Source: Ephydatia muelleri (lineage: Eukaryota > Porifera > Demospongiae > Spongillida > Spongillidae). Taken from it: 64,000 bases of DNA. Below, piece after piece: positions 32,653-46,469 of this stretch; the stretch's first letter is position 1; every line of letters starts with the position of its first letter. The stretch is from assembly GCA_013339895.1 (NCBI GenBank), contig JABACO010000004.1, positions 13,009,878 through 13,073,877 on the forward strand. The letters run 5' to 3'. Below the pieces are notes generated by a model. The model saw only the letters and a program-made list of their open reading frames with translations. It made no database searches and was not told the DNA's origin. The position numbers and the translations under genes were made by a program.

Positions 32653-33835
32653 GTGTGTAATGTCGTATTGTGGTGTACTAGTGGAAGCTGTGATGACAGT
32701 GGCGTGCACAACAGATGACGCACCCAATATGGAGAAGTGTATCATTGGGAGGGAAGCGTGCATGGTATAGGAGGGGTCTATTCGGTCTGTAGGTAGAGAG
32801 GTCCTATACCTATCGATTTGTTCTGTTCGTTAATTTTTGTGCAATCCGTTACAGAGATACAGCCGTGCAAAGTTAGTTCAAGTTTCCCGCTCGAATCGCG
32901 CCGTTGTACCTACGCGGAATCACCGAAGCACATGAAATTCATAAACCACCACCACTGTTATCGCGTGATTTATTGCGTAACGTAATAGTTAAGTAGTCTG
33001 GGGACCTGAATTGTTTACTGCTTTCGGTTTAAGTTTTAGACGCTGACTTGCGCGTGTAATTTCGAACGGTGCGAAGACGACAAGATATAAGATCAATCCG
33101 ACGAAGAAGTTTGAGAGCGGTAGCGATCGATGGCAGATAGCTGTGGAGCAGGCAGACGACTAGTGGATATGTGGACAGCTGTGGAGTATGGCAGATAGCT
33201 GTGGAGCAGACAGTGGAGTAACTGCATGAAGTACGCAACTACTATGGAGTGGATCCTACGGCAGACAGCAGTGGAATGAGCACTACAGCAAACGAAACCT
33301 AAGGCAGGCAGCTACATGTATGTAATGGACCCTATGGCAGAAAATAGGACAGAGGAAAAAGTTCATATCTATTACTATCAACAAGCCAGGCACAGCTGTG
33401 GAATGGATTCCACAGTGGAATCCAGAGTGCAGTAAACAGCTGTAGAGATGGCAGGCAGATAGGTGTGTCCAGAACACAGTGGAACAACTACCAACAAAGT
33501 GTGGAGTGGACCCTATAGTAGACAATACAAATAAGTTATTCTGGACCCTACGACAGACATCAACATTGTACTGTATGGAATGGACTCTACTGCAGACATG
33601 TATACTGTATTGAGTGGACCCTACTGAGTGGACCCTATGGCAGACATCGGAGTGGATCATACAGTAGGCAGACAACTGTAGAGTGGACCATATGGTAGAA
33701 CCTCACAGCAGTGGACACTGACAGCTGAGAAGCAGACAGACATGTATGTAACTTTGCAAGCAGCTGTGGAGTGGACCATACAGCTATTCCTTCCAGTGAT
33801 TGTCATGTCAGCCATGGAGTGGACCCTCTTTTGAA

Positions 33836-34213
33836 TGGACTCCACCCTACCCTGTGCTATTGAGTGGACTCCACCCTACCCTGTGCTATTGAGTGGACTC
33901 CACCCTACCTGTGCTATTGAATGGACTCCACCCTACCCTGTGCTATTGAGTGGACTCCACCCTACCCTGTGCTATTGAGTGGACTCCACCCTACCCTGTG
34001 CTATTGAGTGGACTCCACCCTACCCTGTGCTATTGAGTGGACTCCACCCTACCCTGTGCTATTGAGTGGACTCCACCCTACCCTGTGCTATTGAGTGGAC
34101 TCCACCCTACCCTGTGCTATTGAATGGACTCCACCCTACCCTGTGCTATTGAATGGACTCCACCCTACCCTGTGCTATTGAGTGGACTCCACCCTACCCC
34201 CCCCCCCCCCCCC
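33836..34213 (+). repeat. 27-bp satellite, left array, ending in poly-C
   Basis: About 13 copies of TGCTATTGAGTGGACTCCAC followed by CCTACCC, ending in a 17-base C run. The inverted counterpart is at 48060-48486. Confidence 0.95.
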
Positions 34214-34494
34214 ACACAGCTATTCCTTACAGTGATCAGTGTCAGCCATGGAGTGGACCTTTCTTCGAGTGCATTCCACCCTCCTGTGGTATTTAGTGGA
34301 CTCCACCCACCTACAGCTATTCTTTACAGTGATCTGTGTCAGCCTTCGAGTGCATTTCACCCTACCCTGTACTATTGAGTGGACTCCACCCTACCCCTTA
34401 CAGCGAACAGCGTCAGCCAGAGAGTGGACCCTCTTATTAATGCACTCCACTCTACCCCGTGCTATTGAGTGGAGTCCACCCTACCAACTGTGCA

Positions 34495-36136
34495 CATGTG
34501 GTGAAGTACGTGTCATTTATTACACTCTGGCACAAGCACTGCTCCAACATCAAGATCCAACCTGCACGCAGCGATCTGACAAGTGTGATCAGATGTTGGT
34601 CACGTTGAGGCACAGCCTTTCTGATGAACAGCGCAAAACAATAAATGACAAATACACCCAGCACCTCATTAAGGCAAAGGCATTTTGTGATGCCTACAAT
34701 GCAAACATTGAGGAGGCTGAGAAGGAATGGGGAAGGAAGAGACAGAAGGAGCATGACCAGATCCTGGGTCAGTTGGAATCCAGGGCCCTGATGTCAGATG
34801 CAGTACTCCTTTGACTACTGCCAGCATGTGTCACTGCCCTACAGCTCACAGCAAAGGGGCACTTTATTTTTCAGGACACCTCGCAAGGTCCAGGTGTTTG
34901 GTGTGTGTTGTGAGCCGCTGTGCCACCAGGTGTTCTTCCTAATTGACAAGGCAGAGCAGGCTGGCAAAGGGGCTGGGGTGGTGGTCAGCTTGGTGCATGC
35001 CTTCTTCCACCTACATGGACTGGGAGAGAGACGTGTAACACTTCAGGCCGACAACTGTGTGGGCCAGAACAAGAACACCACCATGATGTGGTACCTGGCC
35101 TGGCGGGTCATCACTGGACAACATGACACCATCCAGCTGAACCTCATGCTACCTGGGCACACAAAGTTCAGACCCGATTCCTACTTTGGCCTGTTCAAGA
35201 AGTACTACCGAAGACAGGACCATGTAGATGATATGGACGACCTAGCAGACTGTGTCCGGCAGTGTGGCCAGGACGTCACATGTGTGCCACAGCTGTACCA
35301 GGACTGGCACTACTATGACTGGAAGCCTTTCTGGGCCAGTGGTTTACTCCTCTGGCTGGCCTAGGCCGCTACTACACATTCCGGTTTGACCGCAAACACC
35401 CAGGTGTCATGAAAATGAAGACTTTGCCATCGGACGCAAACCCCACCGAGGTGACCATGCTGAGGGCTGGAGTGGCCATAATGGACATAAAGGATGCTTA
35501 TCAGAGCCAAGTGATGCCACCTGTTATTACACCCAGCGGATTGTCCCTGACGTGGTCACTGTACCTGTATGAAAGGGTGAGGGAACACGTTCGTGACCCC
35601 CAAAAAAGGGACAGGGTGTGTCCAAAGCCTCCACCAGGCTCAGGGCCCGACTCTGGTAATGCTTCATCCCTACCAGAAAGCGACCAACCTGGACCTTCAA
35701 CTGCCATTCCTCACTCACCTACTGTTGAGTGAGGGTCATGAGTCTGCAGAGGACACATACAGTGAAGTGCAAGACGGAGAGGATGGTTGTGTTTCTGGCA
35801 GGTAGAAACGCAGACCCAGGTCTGAACTGATCCTTGCCTACCAGTGCACTGTATGTGGCAAGAGGTATGCCAGTAGCTCGGCTCTACAAAATGAACACTC
35901 ACAAGCTGCCTGCTGTTCCATGTGATGAACACGGTGATGCCACTAAGGCCGACAATTCCAGTGGTGCCACTAAGGCAGGCAATTCCAGTGTTGACAAAGG
36001 AAGCCAGGGTCCATCCAAGCGCAGGCGTAGGAAAAAATCTGAAATTGACAGGCCATTTTCCTGTTCGGTGTGTGGCAAGAAGTATGGCGCACTCTACACT
36101 CACAACAAGATCAACAAGACCAAGCATGGTTCATGA
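34495..36136 (+). pseudogene. DUF7869-type transposon gene with C-terminal zinc fingers, broken
   Basis: The translation matches the DUF7869 family found in many invertebrate repeat-borne genes: FITLWHKHC and CDQMLVTLRHSL near the start, MQYSFDYCQHVSLPYSSQQ, FFRTPRKVQVFGVCCE, the signature ADNCVGQNKN, LMLPGHTKFRPDSYFGLFKK, and RYYTFRFDRKHPGV. The carboxyl end has two C2H2-like fingers, CTVCGKRYA and FSCSVCGKKYGALYTHN with a KTKH. The reading frame is broken about three times, although some breaks could be assembly errors or introns. It is the only protein-coding relic between the arms apart from the retroelement, so it may be the transposition gene of the foldback element. Biochemical function is not established to my knowledge; ADNCxGQNKN suggests a nuclease-like acidic site. 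Confidence 0.72.
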
Positions 36137-36645
36137 CAAACGAACCATATTGTGAGATGCATGTTTTTTATGTAGTTTAAGGTCACCTCTGCAGTATACA
36201 TCATACGCCTGTGTCATTAAAGGGTCATCTCTGTACACCTTATGTATGTGTCGTTAAGGGGTCACCTGTACACCATACATCTGTGTCAATAAGTCCAGTC
36301 ATCTCTGTACACCTTTTGTTAAGGGGTCATCTTATTAAGTTCTTTTGAGAACTCGCCACATAGATGTGTGGCATTTTAAATTAACAAAGGGGGCACTTTC
36401 CAATCTGCTTTAAATTTTCTAGAGTTGCCAAAGATTTAGATATCAAGGTACAATCAATTTGTTTTGTTGTGATGCTGTATGGAGCATAGATGTCCCCTGT
36501 GCTGCTTGCCAGGTGTTGTTTTGGTTATAGGGGTGGAATTGTACATGTTCATGTAGGGAAACCACAGATTGTAGAATTACTTATACAGCTATTCCTTACA
36601 GTGAACAGTGTCAGCTATGGAGTGAACCCTCTTTTGAGTGAATGC
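36137..36645. other. decayed repeat after the DUF7869 gene
   Basis: Three to four imperfect copies of GTCATTAAGGGGTCATCTCT with GTACACC (36180-36330) follow the zinc-finger end. Then comes unremarkable DNA leading into the satellite. Confidence 0.55.
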
Positions 36646-39600
36646 CACCCTCCTGTGCTATTGAGTGGACTCCACCCTACCCTGTGCTATTGAGTGGACT
36701 CCACCCTACCCTGTGCTATTGAGTAGACTCCACCCTACCCTGTGCTATTGAGTGGACTCCACCCTACCCTGTGCTATTGAATGGACTCCACCCTACCCTG
36801 TGCTATTGAGTGGACTCCACCCTACCCTGTGCTATTGAGTAGACTCCACTCTACCCTGTGCTATTGAGTGGACTCCACCCTACCCTGTGCTATTGAGTGG
36901 ACTCCACCCTACCCTGTGCTATTGAGTGGACTCCACCCTACCCTGTGCTATTGAGTGGACTCCACCCTACCCTGTGCTATTGAATGGACTCCACCCTACC
37001 CTGTGCTATTGAGTGGACTCCACCCTACCCTGTGCTATTGAGTGGACTCCACCCCACCCTACCCTGTGCTATTGAGTGGACTCCACCCTACCCTGTGCTA
37101 TTGAGTGGACTCCACCCTACCCTGTGCTATTGAGTGGACTCCACCCTACCCTGTGCTATTGAGTGGACTCCACCCTACCCTGTGCTATTGAGTGGACTCC
37201 ACCCTACCCTGTGCTATTGAGTGGACTCCACCCTACCCTGTGCTATTGAGTGGACTCCACCCTACCCTGTGCTATTGAGTAGACTCCACCCTACCCTGTG
37301 CTATTGAGTGGACTCCACCCTACCCCTGTGCTATTGAATGGACTCCACCCTACCCCCCTGTGCTATTGAGTGGACTCCACCCTACCCTGTGCTATTGAGT
37401 GGACTCCACCCTACCCTGTGCTATTGAGTGGACTCCACCCTACCCTGTGCTATTGAGTGGACTCCACCCTACCCTGTGCTATTGAGTAGACTCCACCCTA
37501 CCCTGTGCTATTGAGTGGACTCCACCCTACCCTGTGCTATTGAATGGACTCCACCCTACCCCCCTGTGCTATTGAGTGGACTCCACCCTACCCTGTGCTA
37601 TTGAGTGGACTCCACCCTACCCTGTGCTATTGAGTGGACTCCACCCTACCCCCCTGTGCTATTGAGTGGACTCCACCCTACCCTGTGCTATTGAGTGGAC
37701 TCCACCCTACCCTGTGCTATTGAGTGGACTCCACCCTACCCTGTGCTATTGAGTGGACTCCACCCTACCCTGTGCTATTGAATGGACTCCACCCTACCCT
37801 GTGCTATTGAGTGGACTCCACCCTACCCTGTGCTATTGAGTGGACTCCACCCTACCCTGTGCTATTGAATGGACTCCACCCTACCCTGTGCTATTGAGTG
37901 GACTCCACCCTACCCTGTGCTATTGAGTGGACTCCACCCTACCCCCCTGTGCTATTGAGTGGACTCCACCCTACCCTGTGCTATTGAATGGACTCCACCC
38001 TACCCTGTGCTATTGAGTGGACTCCACCCTACCCTGTGCTATTGAGTGGACTCCACCCTACCCCCCTGTGCTATTGAGTGGACTCCACCCTACCCTGTGC
38101 TATTGAGTGGACTCCACCCTACCCTGTGCTATTGAGTGGACTCCACCCTACCCTGTGCTATAATTGAGTGGACTCCACCCTACTCTGTGCTATTGAGTGG
38201 ACTCCACCCTACCCTGTGCTATTGAGTGGACTCCACCCTACCCTGTGCTATTGAATGGACTCCACCCTACCCTGTGCTATTGAGTGGACTTCACCCTACC
38301 CTGTGCTATTGAGTAGACTCCACCCTACCCTGTGCTATTGAGTGGACTCCACCCTACCCTGTGCTATTGAATGGACTCCACCCTACCCTGTGCTATTGAG
38401 TGGACTCCACCCTACCCTGTGCTATTGAGTGGACTCCACCCTACCCTGTGCTATTGAGTGGACTCCACCCTACCCCCCTGTGCTATTGAGTGGACTCCAC
38501 CCTACCCTGTGCTATTGAGTGGACTCCACCCTACCCTGTGCTATTGAGTGGACTTCACCCTACCCTGTGCTATTGAATGGACTCCACCCTACCCCCCTGT
38601 GCTATTGAGTGGACTCCACCCTACCCTGTGCTATTGAGTGGACTCCACCCTACCCTGTGCTATTGAGTGGACTCCACCCTACCCTGTGCTATTGAGTGGA
38701 CTCCACCCTACCCTGTGCTATTGAGTGACTCCACCCTACCCTGTGCTATTGAGTGACTTCACCCTACCCTGTGCTATTGAGTGGACTCCACCCTACCCTG
38801 TGCTATTGAGTGGACTCCACCCTACCCTGTGCTATTGAGTGGACTCCATCCTACCCTGTGCTATTGAGTGACTTCACCCTACCCTGTGCTATTGAGTGGA
38901 CTCCACCCTACCCTGTGCTATTGAGTGGACTCCATCCTACCCTGTGCTATTGAGTGGACTTCACCCTACCCTGTGCTATTGAGTGGACTCCATCCTACCC
39001 TGTGCTATTGAGTGGACTTCACCCTACCCTGTGCTATTGAGTGGACTCCACCCTACCCTGTGCTATTGAGTGGACTTCACCCTACCCTGTGCTATTGAGT
39101 GGACTCCACCCTACCCTGTGCTATTGAGTGGACTTCACCCTACCCTGTGCTATTGAGTGGACTCCATCCTACCCTGTGCTATTGAGTGGACTCCATCCTA
39201 CCCTGTGCTATTGAGTGGACTTCACCCTACCCTGTGCTATTGAGTGGACTCCATCCTACCCTGTGCTATTGAGTGGACTTCACCCTACCCTGTGCTATTG
39301 AGTGGACTCCATCCTACCCTGTGCTATTGAGTGGACTTCACCCTACCCTGTGCTATTGAGTGGACTCCATCCTACCCTGTGCTATTGAGTGGACTTCACC
39401 CTACCCTGTGCTATTGAGTGGACTCCACCCTACCCTGTGCTATTGAGTGGACTCCACCCTACCCTGTGCTATTGAGTGGACTTCACCCTACCCTGTGCTA
39501 TTGAATGGACTCCATCCTACCCTGTGCTATTGAGTGGACTCCACCTTACCCTGTGCTATTGAGTGGACTCCACCCTACCCTGTGCTATTGAGTGGACTCC

Positions 39601-41003
39601 ACCCTACCCCCCTGTGCTATTGAGTGGACTCCATCCTACCCTGTGCTATTGAGTGGACTCCACCCTACCCTGTGCTATTGAGTGGACTCAACCCTACCCC
39701 CCTGTGCTATTGAGTGGACTCCACCCTACCCTGTGCTATTGAGTGGACTCCACCCTACCCTGTGCTATTGAGTGGACTCCAACCTACCCTGTGCTATTGA
39801 GTGGACTCCACCCTACCCCCCTGTGCTATTGAGTGGACTCCACCCTACCCTGTGCTATTGAGTGGACTCCACCCTACCCTGTGCTATTGAGTAGACTCCA
39901 CCCTACCCTGTGCTATTGAGTGGACTCCACCCTACCCTGTGCTATTGAATGGACTCCACCCTACCCTGTGCTATTGAGTAGACTCCACCCTACCCTGTGC
40001 TATTGAGTGGACTCCACCCTACCCTGTGCTATTGAGTGGACTCCACCCTACCCTGTGCTATTGAATGGACTCCACCCTACCCTGTGCTATTGAGTGGACT
40101 CCACCCTACCCTGTGCTATTGAGTAGGACTCCACCCTACCCTGTGCTATTGAGTAGACTCCACCCTACCCTGTGCTATTGAATGGACTCCACCCTACCCT
40201 GTGCTATTGAGTGGACTCCACCCTACCCTGTGCTATTGAGTGGACTCCACCCTACCCTGTGCTATTGAGTGGACTCCACCCTACCCCTGTGCTATTGAGT
40301 GGACTCCACCCTACCCTGTGCTATTGAGTGGACTCCACCCTACCCTGTGCTATTGAATGGACTCCACCCTACCCCTTGTGCTATTGAGTGGACTCCACCC
40401 TACCCTGTGCTATTGAGTGGACTCCACCCTACCCCTGTGCTATTGAGTGGACTCCACCCTACCCCTGTGCTATTGAGTGGACTCCACCCTACCCTGTGCT
40501 ATTGAGTGGACTCCACCCTACCCCCCTGTGCTATTGAGTGGACTCCACCCTACCCTGTGCTATTGAGTGGACTCCACCCTACCCCCCTGTGCTATTGAGT
40601 GGACTCCACCCTACCCTGTGCTATTGAATGGACTCCACCCTACCCTGTGCTATTGAGTGGACTCCACCCTACCCTGTGCTATTGAGTGGACTCCACCCTA
40701 CCCTGTGCTATTGAGTGGACTCCACCCTACCCTGTGCTATTGAGTGGACTCCACCCTACCCTGTGCTATTGAATGGACTCCACCCTACCCTGTGCTATTG
40801 AGTGTACTCCACCCTACCCTGTGCTATTGAGTGGACTCCACCCTACCCTGTGCTATTGAGTGGACTCCACCCTACCCTGTGCTATTGAGTGGACTCCACC
40901 CTACCCTGTGCTATTGAGTAGACTCCACCCTACCCTGTGCTATTGAGTGGACTCCACCCTACCCTGTGCTATTGAGTAGACTCCACCCTACCCCCCTGTG
41001 CTG
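36646..41003 (+). repeat. 27-bp satellite, central array of about 160 copies
   Basis: About 4.35 kb of TGCTATTGAGTGGACTCCAC followed by CCTACCC. Variants (GAATGGACT, GAGTAGACT, CCCCCCTG, CTTCACCC, CCATCCTA) recur in patterned blocks: 38750-39600 alternates CTCCATCC with CTTCACCC units, a sign of higher-order amplification. The TATTGAGTGG part contains no long open frame of its own. Confidence 0.97.
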
Positions 41004-41199
41004 CACCCTACAGCTATTCCTTACAGTGATCACCCTCTTTTGAATGGACTCCAACCCTGTACTATATTGAGTGGACTCCACCCTACTATATGCTATTGAG
41101 TGGACTCCACCCTACCCCCTACAGCTATTCCTTACAGCGAACAGTGTCAGCCATGGAGTGGACCCTCTTATTAATGCACTCCACCCTACCCTGTGCTAT

Positions 41200-41371
41200 T
41201 GTAACAGAGGTCATTATTAACACATCTACTGCTAATTGCCAGTCATGCAAGAAGAAGCCTGCTAGAACATTCTAGAACTTTCTGAGACTATATAATACCC
41301 TGTATGTCTTTATGTATGGGTCAGTCAGTCTCGTGTAAGACCCTTTTACTGGTAATTCAATACTTGTTACA
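41200..41371 (+). repeat. left LTR of the Ty3/Gypsy element
   Basis: 172 bp, TG...CA ends, with an ACTATATAAT promoter-like word. Nearly identical to the right LTR. Confidence 0.93.
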
Positions 41372-44300
41372 TTGGTAGCAGCGGTGGGATAGGATGGCAA
41401 CCTCGACGTCAAGCCTACCTCTCCCGGAAATTACTACCGATGATTTTGAACGTTCTTGGACCAGGTTCCATTTGGTTGCGGCTGCCAGTAAATGGGATGA
41501 TGAGAAGAAGCTCCTTATGCTCCCTGCACTACTTCGTGGGAAACGTGTGGAAATATTCATTTCCCTCGCGCGGAGGAGAAAGAAACTCTGACGAAGCTGA
41601 AACAAGCTTTGAGTGACAGAGCAGGCATAACGCGGGACTCGTTGACCTCCGCTAAGGCGTTCTCAGAGCGCAAGCAAGGCGCCTACGAGTCAGTTAGGGA
41701 CTACGAGATAGATCTAACGAGGTTGTTTAAAGAGGCCTACCCCAACGAGGATACAACAAAGTCTGCCGTTCTGCTGCAGGGGTTCCTCGGCGGTTTTCGT
41801 CCGGAGATCACCAGACACATCTTGCTAAAGGGGACCCCGAACAAACCGGAGGATGCACTGAAGGAGGCGTTGGCCGTCGAGCGCGCCCTTGCATTTCAAG
41901 GGAGTGAGAAGCACGAAACACCTGTGCAAGTGGTTCGTACGAAAACGACGCCTCCAGCTGCAGAGAAGTGTGAAGACCCGCGCGAGCTTCAGCCGCAACT
42001 GCCCAACTAGTGAGCCCCGAAATTCGGAGCGACCACGCCGTCAAGGACCCTATCGCGGCGATTCAGAAGAGGAAGACCCAGTTAAGGTATGTGGAGTAGA
42101 TCACACTACGCTTCGCGTGCGCGGGTTATTGGGGGAGAGACCAATTGATTTTTTGGTAGACTCGGGCGCCGCGGTCTCTGTGGTTACTCTCGACATTTTA
42201 CCTTCCAGCAGTCGTTCAGAAATTGACAAAACTACGCTACTCACCGTCGGAGCGAATGGCAGTCCACTAGATGTCATAGGCCGTGTTAATATTCCGATTA
42301 CCATTGGTGATTTCGTTAATACGCACTCATTTGTAGTTGTTCGAAAACTTACCGTTGACTGCTTGCTGGGGGTGGACTTTCTTATTACGCAATATGGGGC
42401 AGTAATTGACTGTGTTAGGAATACGCTGTCGCTAAACACAACGCGTAGTTCACTGCCGTTAATAGCACCAGCAACAACTCTTACACCGATCATAGCCACA
42501 GTCACAGTCCCCGAAACTACTCAAATACCAGCGCGATCCAAACGGCTAATTAGTTGCAGAATCCAATACCCTGGCGTGATTTTAGGACAAGAAGGGCTAC
42601 TGGAGCCCGATTACAAGGGTCAGGGTAGATTACTGATTGCAAGAAGCTTGAATACAGTAGACCGATGTAATGGAGTAGTTGTGCAAGTTATTAATACGGG
42701 ACATGAATCGATTACTTTGCATTCGGGTACTACAGTGGCTAGTTTCAATTCTAGTGCAATTGTGATGACTGTGAACAAAGATGATACTAGTGGGTTAGAG
42801 AGTGACACAATGCCAGATGTTGATCTGACTGGGGCTAACTTGGACCATTCTCAGCAAGAAAAGTTGAAACAGCTCATATGGAAATTCCGCACACAATTTG
42901 CAACAGAGAAGGGTCCTCTTGGTCGGACTTCAGTAGTGAAACACACAATCAAGACTGATGGGCCACCGATCCGACAACCACTACGCAGATTTCCATTTGC
43001 ACTTCAGAGTACAGTGAGAACAGAGATCCAGAAGATGCTGGAACAAGGTGTGATTCAGAAGAGCAACAGCCCATGGTCATCTCCAGTTGTGATGGCAAAG
43101 AAAAAGGATGGGAAATGGAGGTTCTGTATTGATTACAGGAAGCTTAATGCGGTAACACACAAGGATGCTTATCCACTCAGTGCCAAGGATAGATGCCACT
43201 CTGGAATCACTTTCGGGATCTCGATTCTTTTCTACTCTTGACTTAGCATCGGGGTATTGGCAAGTTGAAATGGCAGATCTGGACAAGGAGAAGACTGCGT
43301 TCTCAACACAGGGTGGGCACTACGAGTTTAACGTAATGCCTTTTGGGCTCACCAATGCCCCAGCAACATTTCAAAGACTTATGGAGTGTGTTCTGGCTGG
43401 GTTGACATATGAACAGTGCTTGATATACATAGATGACATCATTGTGTTTAGTGCCACATTTCCGCAACATTTGGAACGGTTACAAACTGTTCTTGAACAT
43501 TTGGCTGCAGCAGGACTTAGACTTAAGCCTAGCAAGTGCCATTTTGCTCAAAACCAGATATGCTACCTGGGGCACATTGTCTCCCAGCAAGGAGTCCAAG
43601 CTGATCCAGAAAAATTGAGAGCTGTCTTGATGTATCCTGCTCCCCACAACATCAAAGAACTGCGCCATTTCCTTGGTTTAGCAAACTACTATCGGCGATT
43701 CATTGAAGGCTATTCTGCTATTGCTGAACCCCTCCACAAGCTCACTCGGAAAACAGCTGGAGGCTACAAGTGGAGTAATGAATGCGACGATGCATTTTCA
43801 CTGTTGAAGCAAAAGCTCACAATGTCACCAATTTTGGCCTACCCTTGCTTTCAGCAACCATTCATCCTAGCAACTGATGCTTCAGAGTTTGCAGTAGGCG
43901 GTGTCCTTAGTCAGAAAATCAATGGTGTTGAGAGGGTCATATCTTACTGGAGTCGTCAGTTGAATAAGGCTGAGCGTAATTATTCAACTGTGGAGAGGGA
44001 AGCTTTAGCAGTCGTTGCAGCTGTTAAAGAATTTTACCCATACCTGTATGGCCGAACCTTCACCTTGTTTACTGACCATAACCCACTAACCTCTCTCCAG
44101 GGTCTCAAGGACACAGGGGGACGTATAACTAGATGGCTTTTTTTCCTGCAGCAGTTTGATATGAAAGTGCTGTACAGACCAGGCAGAAATAATGGGAATG
44201 CTGATGGCCTGTCACGAAGACCACAAGGTATGGAGGATCCACCACAGTCCCAGTTACATGATGATAAGGTGAGAGAGGTGTGTGGAATAACCTGCATTGA

Positions 44301-45852
44301 AGACACAGAGAAGCTAAGGCAAGAACAGGTCAAAGATGTGTACACTTCTCAGATCATCGAGGCGCTAAAAAATGGGGGAGTCGACAGATAAGAGAGGGAA
44401 GTACAGGTACTTAATGAATGATGGTGTTTTGTGTCGTCTCTTGATTGGTGGTAGCCACCCCCCTCAAGTAGTAGTACCAGTTACCTTGCGGCCACTTGTC
44501 ATTGAGCAGTTGCATGACAAGTCAGGGCATTTGGGTGTTCACAAAACTCTAGAAAAACTGAGAGAGCGTTTCTACTGGCCTGGGTGTGACCTTGATGTCA
44601 AGAATGCTATACAGCAGTGTGATCGTTGTCAGAAGAGGAACAATCCAGTCCCTAAACAGCATTCGCCTATTGGTACCATCAAGAGCAACTATCCATTTGA
44701 AAAGCTGTCATGGGATATTATGGGCCCCTTGCCTACCTCTTCCTGTGGAAATAAATACATCCTGGTAGTGACCGATCTTTTCACCAAATGGGTAGAAGCC
44801 TTTCCTTTGGCCAAAACTGACAGTGTCACTCTAGCTAAAGTGTTGGTGAATGAGATTGTGTGCCGTTATGGGGTACCACGATATCTACACAGTGATCAGG
44901 GGGCCAACCTTGTGAGTGAGGTAATTAAATCTCTTTGTGCAACACTGGGCATTAATAGGACACAAACCACAGCATACCACCCAGAGGGAAATGGCCAGGT
45001 AGAACGGTTCAATCGTACTCTTGAATCAATGCTAGCAAAGGTTTTTGCTGACCATCAAAGAGATTGGGATGAGCATATACAAAATGCATTATTTGCATAT
45101 CGTACTGCTATCCATGATTCTACAGGATACACCCCCTTCCTGGTTATGTTTGGTCGCTCACCTACACTGCCAATCGATGTGATGTTGGGGCAAGGTGAGG
45201 AACAGAAGGAGTTGCCAAGTTATGTCCAGAGATTGCAACAGTCACTTCGAGCCGCATTCTCTTCGGTACGTAAACACCTGGATGTTGCTCACCAACGCCA
45301 AAAACAAGAAGCTGATAAGCTAAGCACTGGGGAAGGTCAATTGCAAGTAGGAGATAGAGTGTGGTTGTATGTCCCAGCTGTGAAAACAGGTACAACTAGA
45401 AAATTGGCCTCCCTATGGCGAGGACCTTATACAGTTGTTGACAAACTGAGCTCTGTAAATTACAAAATACAAATAATTGGTGGAGCAAAGTGCCAAATTG
45501 TTCATAGAAATCGGCTGAAGCTGTGCTACAGCAACCCTGATTTGCCTGCCATCCAAGCGCACACAAACAGTGAAGCAAGCTCCTCCAAGCCCAACAGCGC
45601 GGAGTGCTTTGCGTATGTAGAGCAGGACCAAGATGCAACACAACAGGAAGTCGTTCATGAGGATGACATAATAGAAGTGCAGGGCCCTGATGTCCTAAAT
45701 GACCCCATTGTTGCGTTACAAGATGCTGCACCTGATCTAGCACCACCAGAGCTACTGAGAAGGAATCCTCCCAGAAACAGACAACCACCATTGAGATACA
45801 GAGATAATGGCCATTAACCTTGCAGGGACGCAAGGCTTGGAGGGGGGAATTA

Positions 45853-46024
45853 TGTAACAGAGGTCATTATTAACACATCTACTGCTAATTGCCAGTCATG
45901 CAAGAAGAAGCCTGCTAGAACATTCTAGAACTTTCTGAGACTATATAATACCCTGTATGTCTTTATGTATGTGTCAGTCAGTCTCGTGTAAGACCCTTTT
46001 ACTGGTAATACAATACTTGTTACA
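45853..46024 (+). repeat. right LTR of the Ty3/Gypsy element
   Basis: 172 bp, directly repeated copy of the left LTR, followed by CTATTGAGTGGACTCC of the satellite. Confidence 0.93.
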
Positions 46025-46028
46025 CTAT

Positions 46029-46469
46029 TGAGTGGACTCCACCCAACCCCCCCCCCCCCCCCCCCCACAGCCACAGCTATTCCTTATAGTGAACAGTGTC
46101 AGACATGGAGTGAACCCTTTTACAGCGAACAGTGTCAGCCATGAAGTGGACTCTCCTTTTAGTGGACTCCACCCTACCCCTTGTGCTGGCCCTACAGCTA
46201 TTCCTTAAAGATCACCTGAGCACTTTTGTTGAACCTTATGCTAAGTCTGCTACATGTACATGAGTATGTCAAGTTTGCATATGATATACATAACTGTACA
46301 TGTAGTTCCTGTACACGTACGTGCAGCTATTGGTTATCGTATTCATGTACATGTATAAAGGCTGGTACATGTAGAACAGTGTCAGCCATGCATGAAGTGG
46401 ACTCTAGGTAGTATGATAGTTGTCTCAAAACATGCCCTGACCGTCTGACCTTCTACCAACAACCATCAT
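46029..46469. other. decayed satellite flank, no gene
   Basis: Begins with one satellite unit and a C run (46049-46067), then CAGCTATTCCTTA and GTCAGCCATG words like those near 34215. After that come TACATGTACATG-rich words. No gene is seen. Confidence 0.55.

Larger units (their letters stand above)
31636..32779. mobile_element. 1.14-kb insertion in the left arm with AGACCC termini
   Basis: The right arm is uninterrupted here (GCTTCAAATTCGGTCTG), which marks this piece as an insertion. It begins AGACCCTTC and ends GAGGGGTCT, flanked by a duplicated AT. It contains two tandem GTGCAGTGTTGTTGATTGG copies, a poly-C run and a 172-bp palindrome. It has no recognisable coding sequence. Confidence 0.72.
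31428..33835 (+). repeat. left arm of the foldback structure
   Basis: Inverted copy of 48486-49738, interrupted by the insertion at 31636-32779. Its inner half (33120-33800) is itself a decayed repeat built on CTGTGGAGTGGACCCTATGG-like words. Confidence 0.85.
41196..46028 (+). mobile_element. Ty3/Gypsy LTR retrotransposon, young, near-complete
   Basis: Two 172-bp LTRs (41200-41371 and 45853-46024) start TGTAACAGAG and end TGTTACA, flanked by CTAT duplicated from the surrounding satellite. They differ at about two positions, roughly 1 percent, so the insertion is recent. A primer-binding candidate TGGTAGCAGCGG follows the left LTR, and a purine tract GGAGGGGGGAA precedes the right LTR. Parts in order: Gag-like region at about 41.4-42.0 kb; aspartic protease, reverse transcriptase and RNase H at about 42.0-44.4 kb; integrase with zinc and core domains at about 44.4-45.8 kb. 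Looks largely whole, with about three reading-frame breaks, one of which may be the normal gag-pol read-through. Confidence 0.93.

Noticed and set aside
36646-41003. Satellite read as a coding repeat protein
   Set aside because: Stops occur regularly (the unit carries TGA), and only short chance frames survive where a unit is altered.
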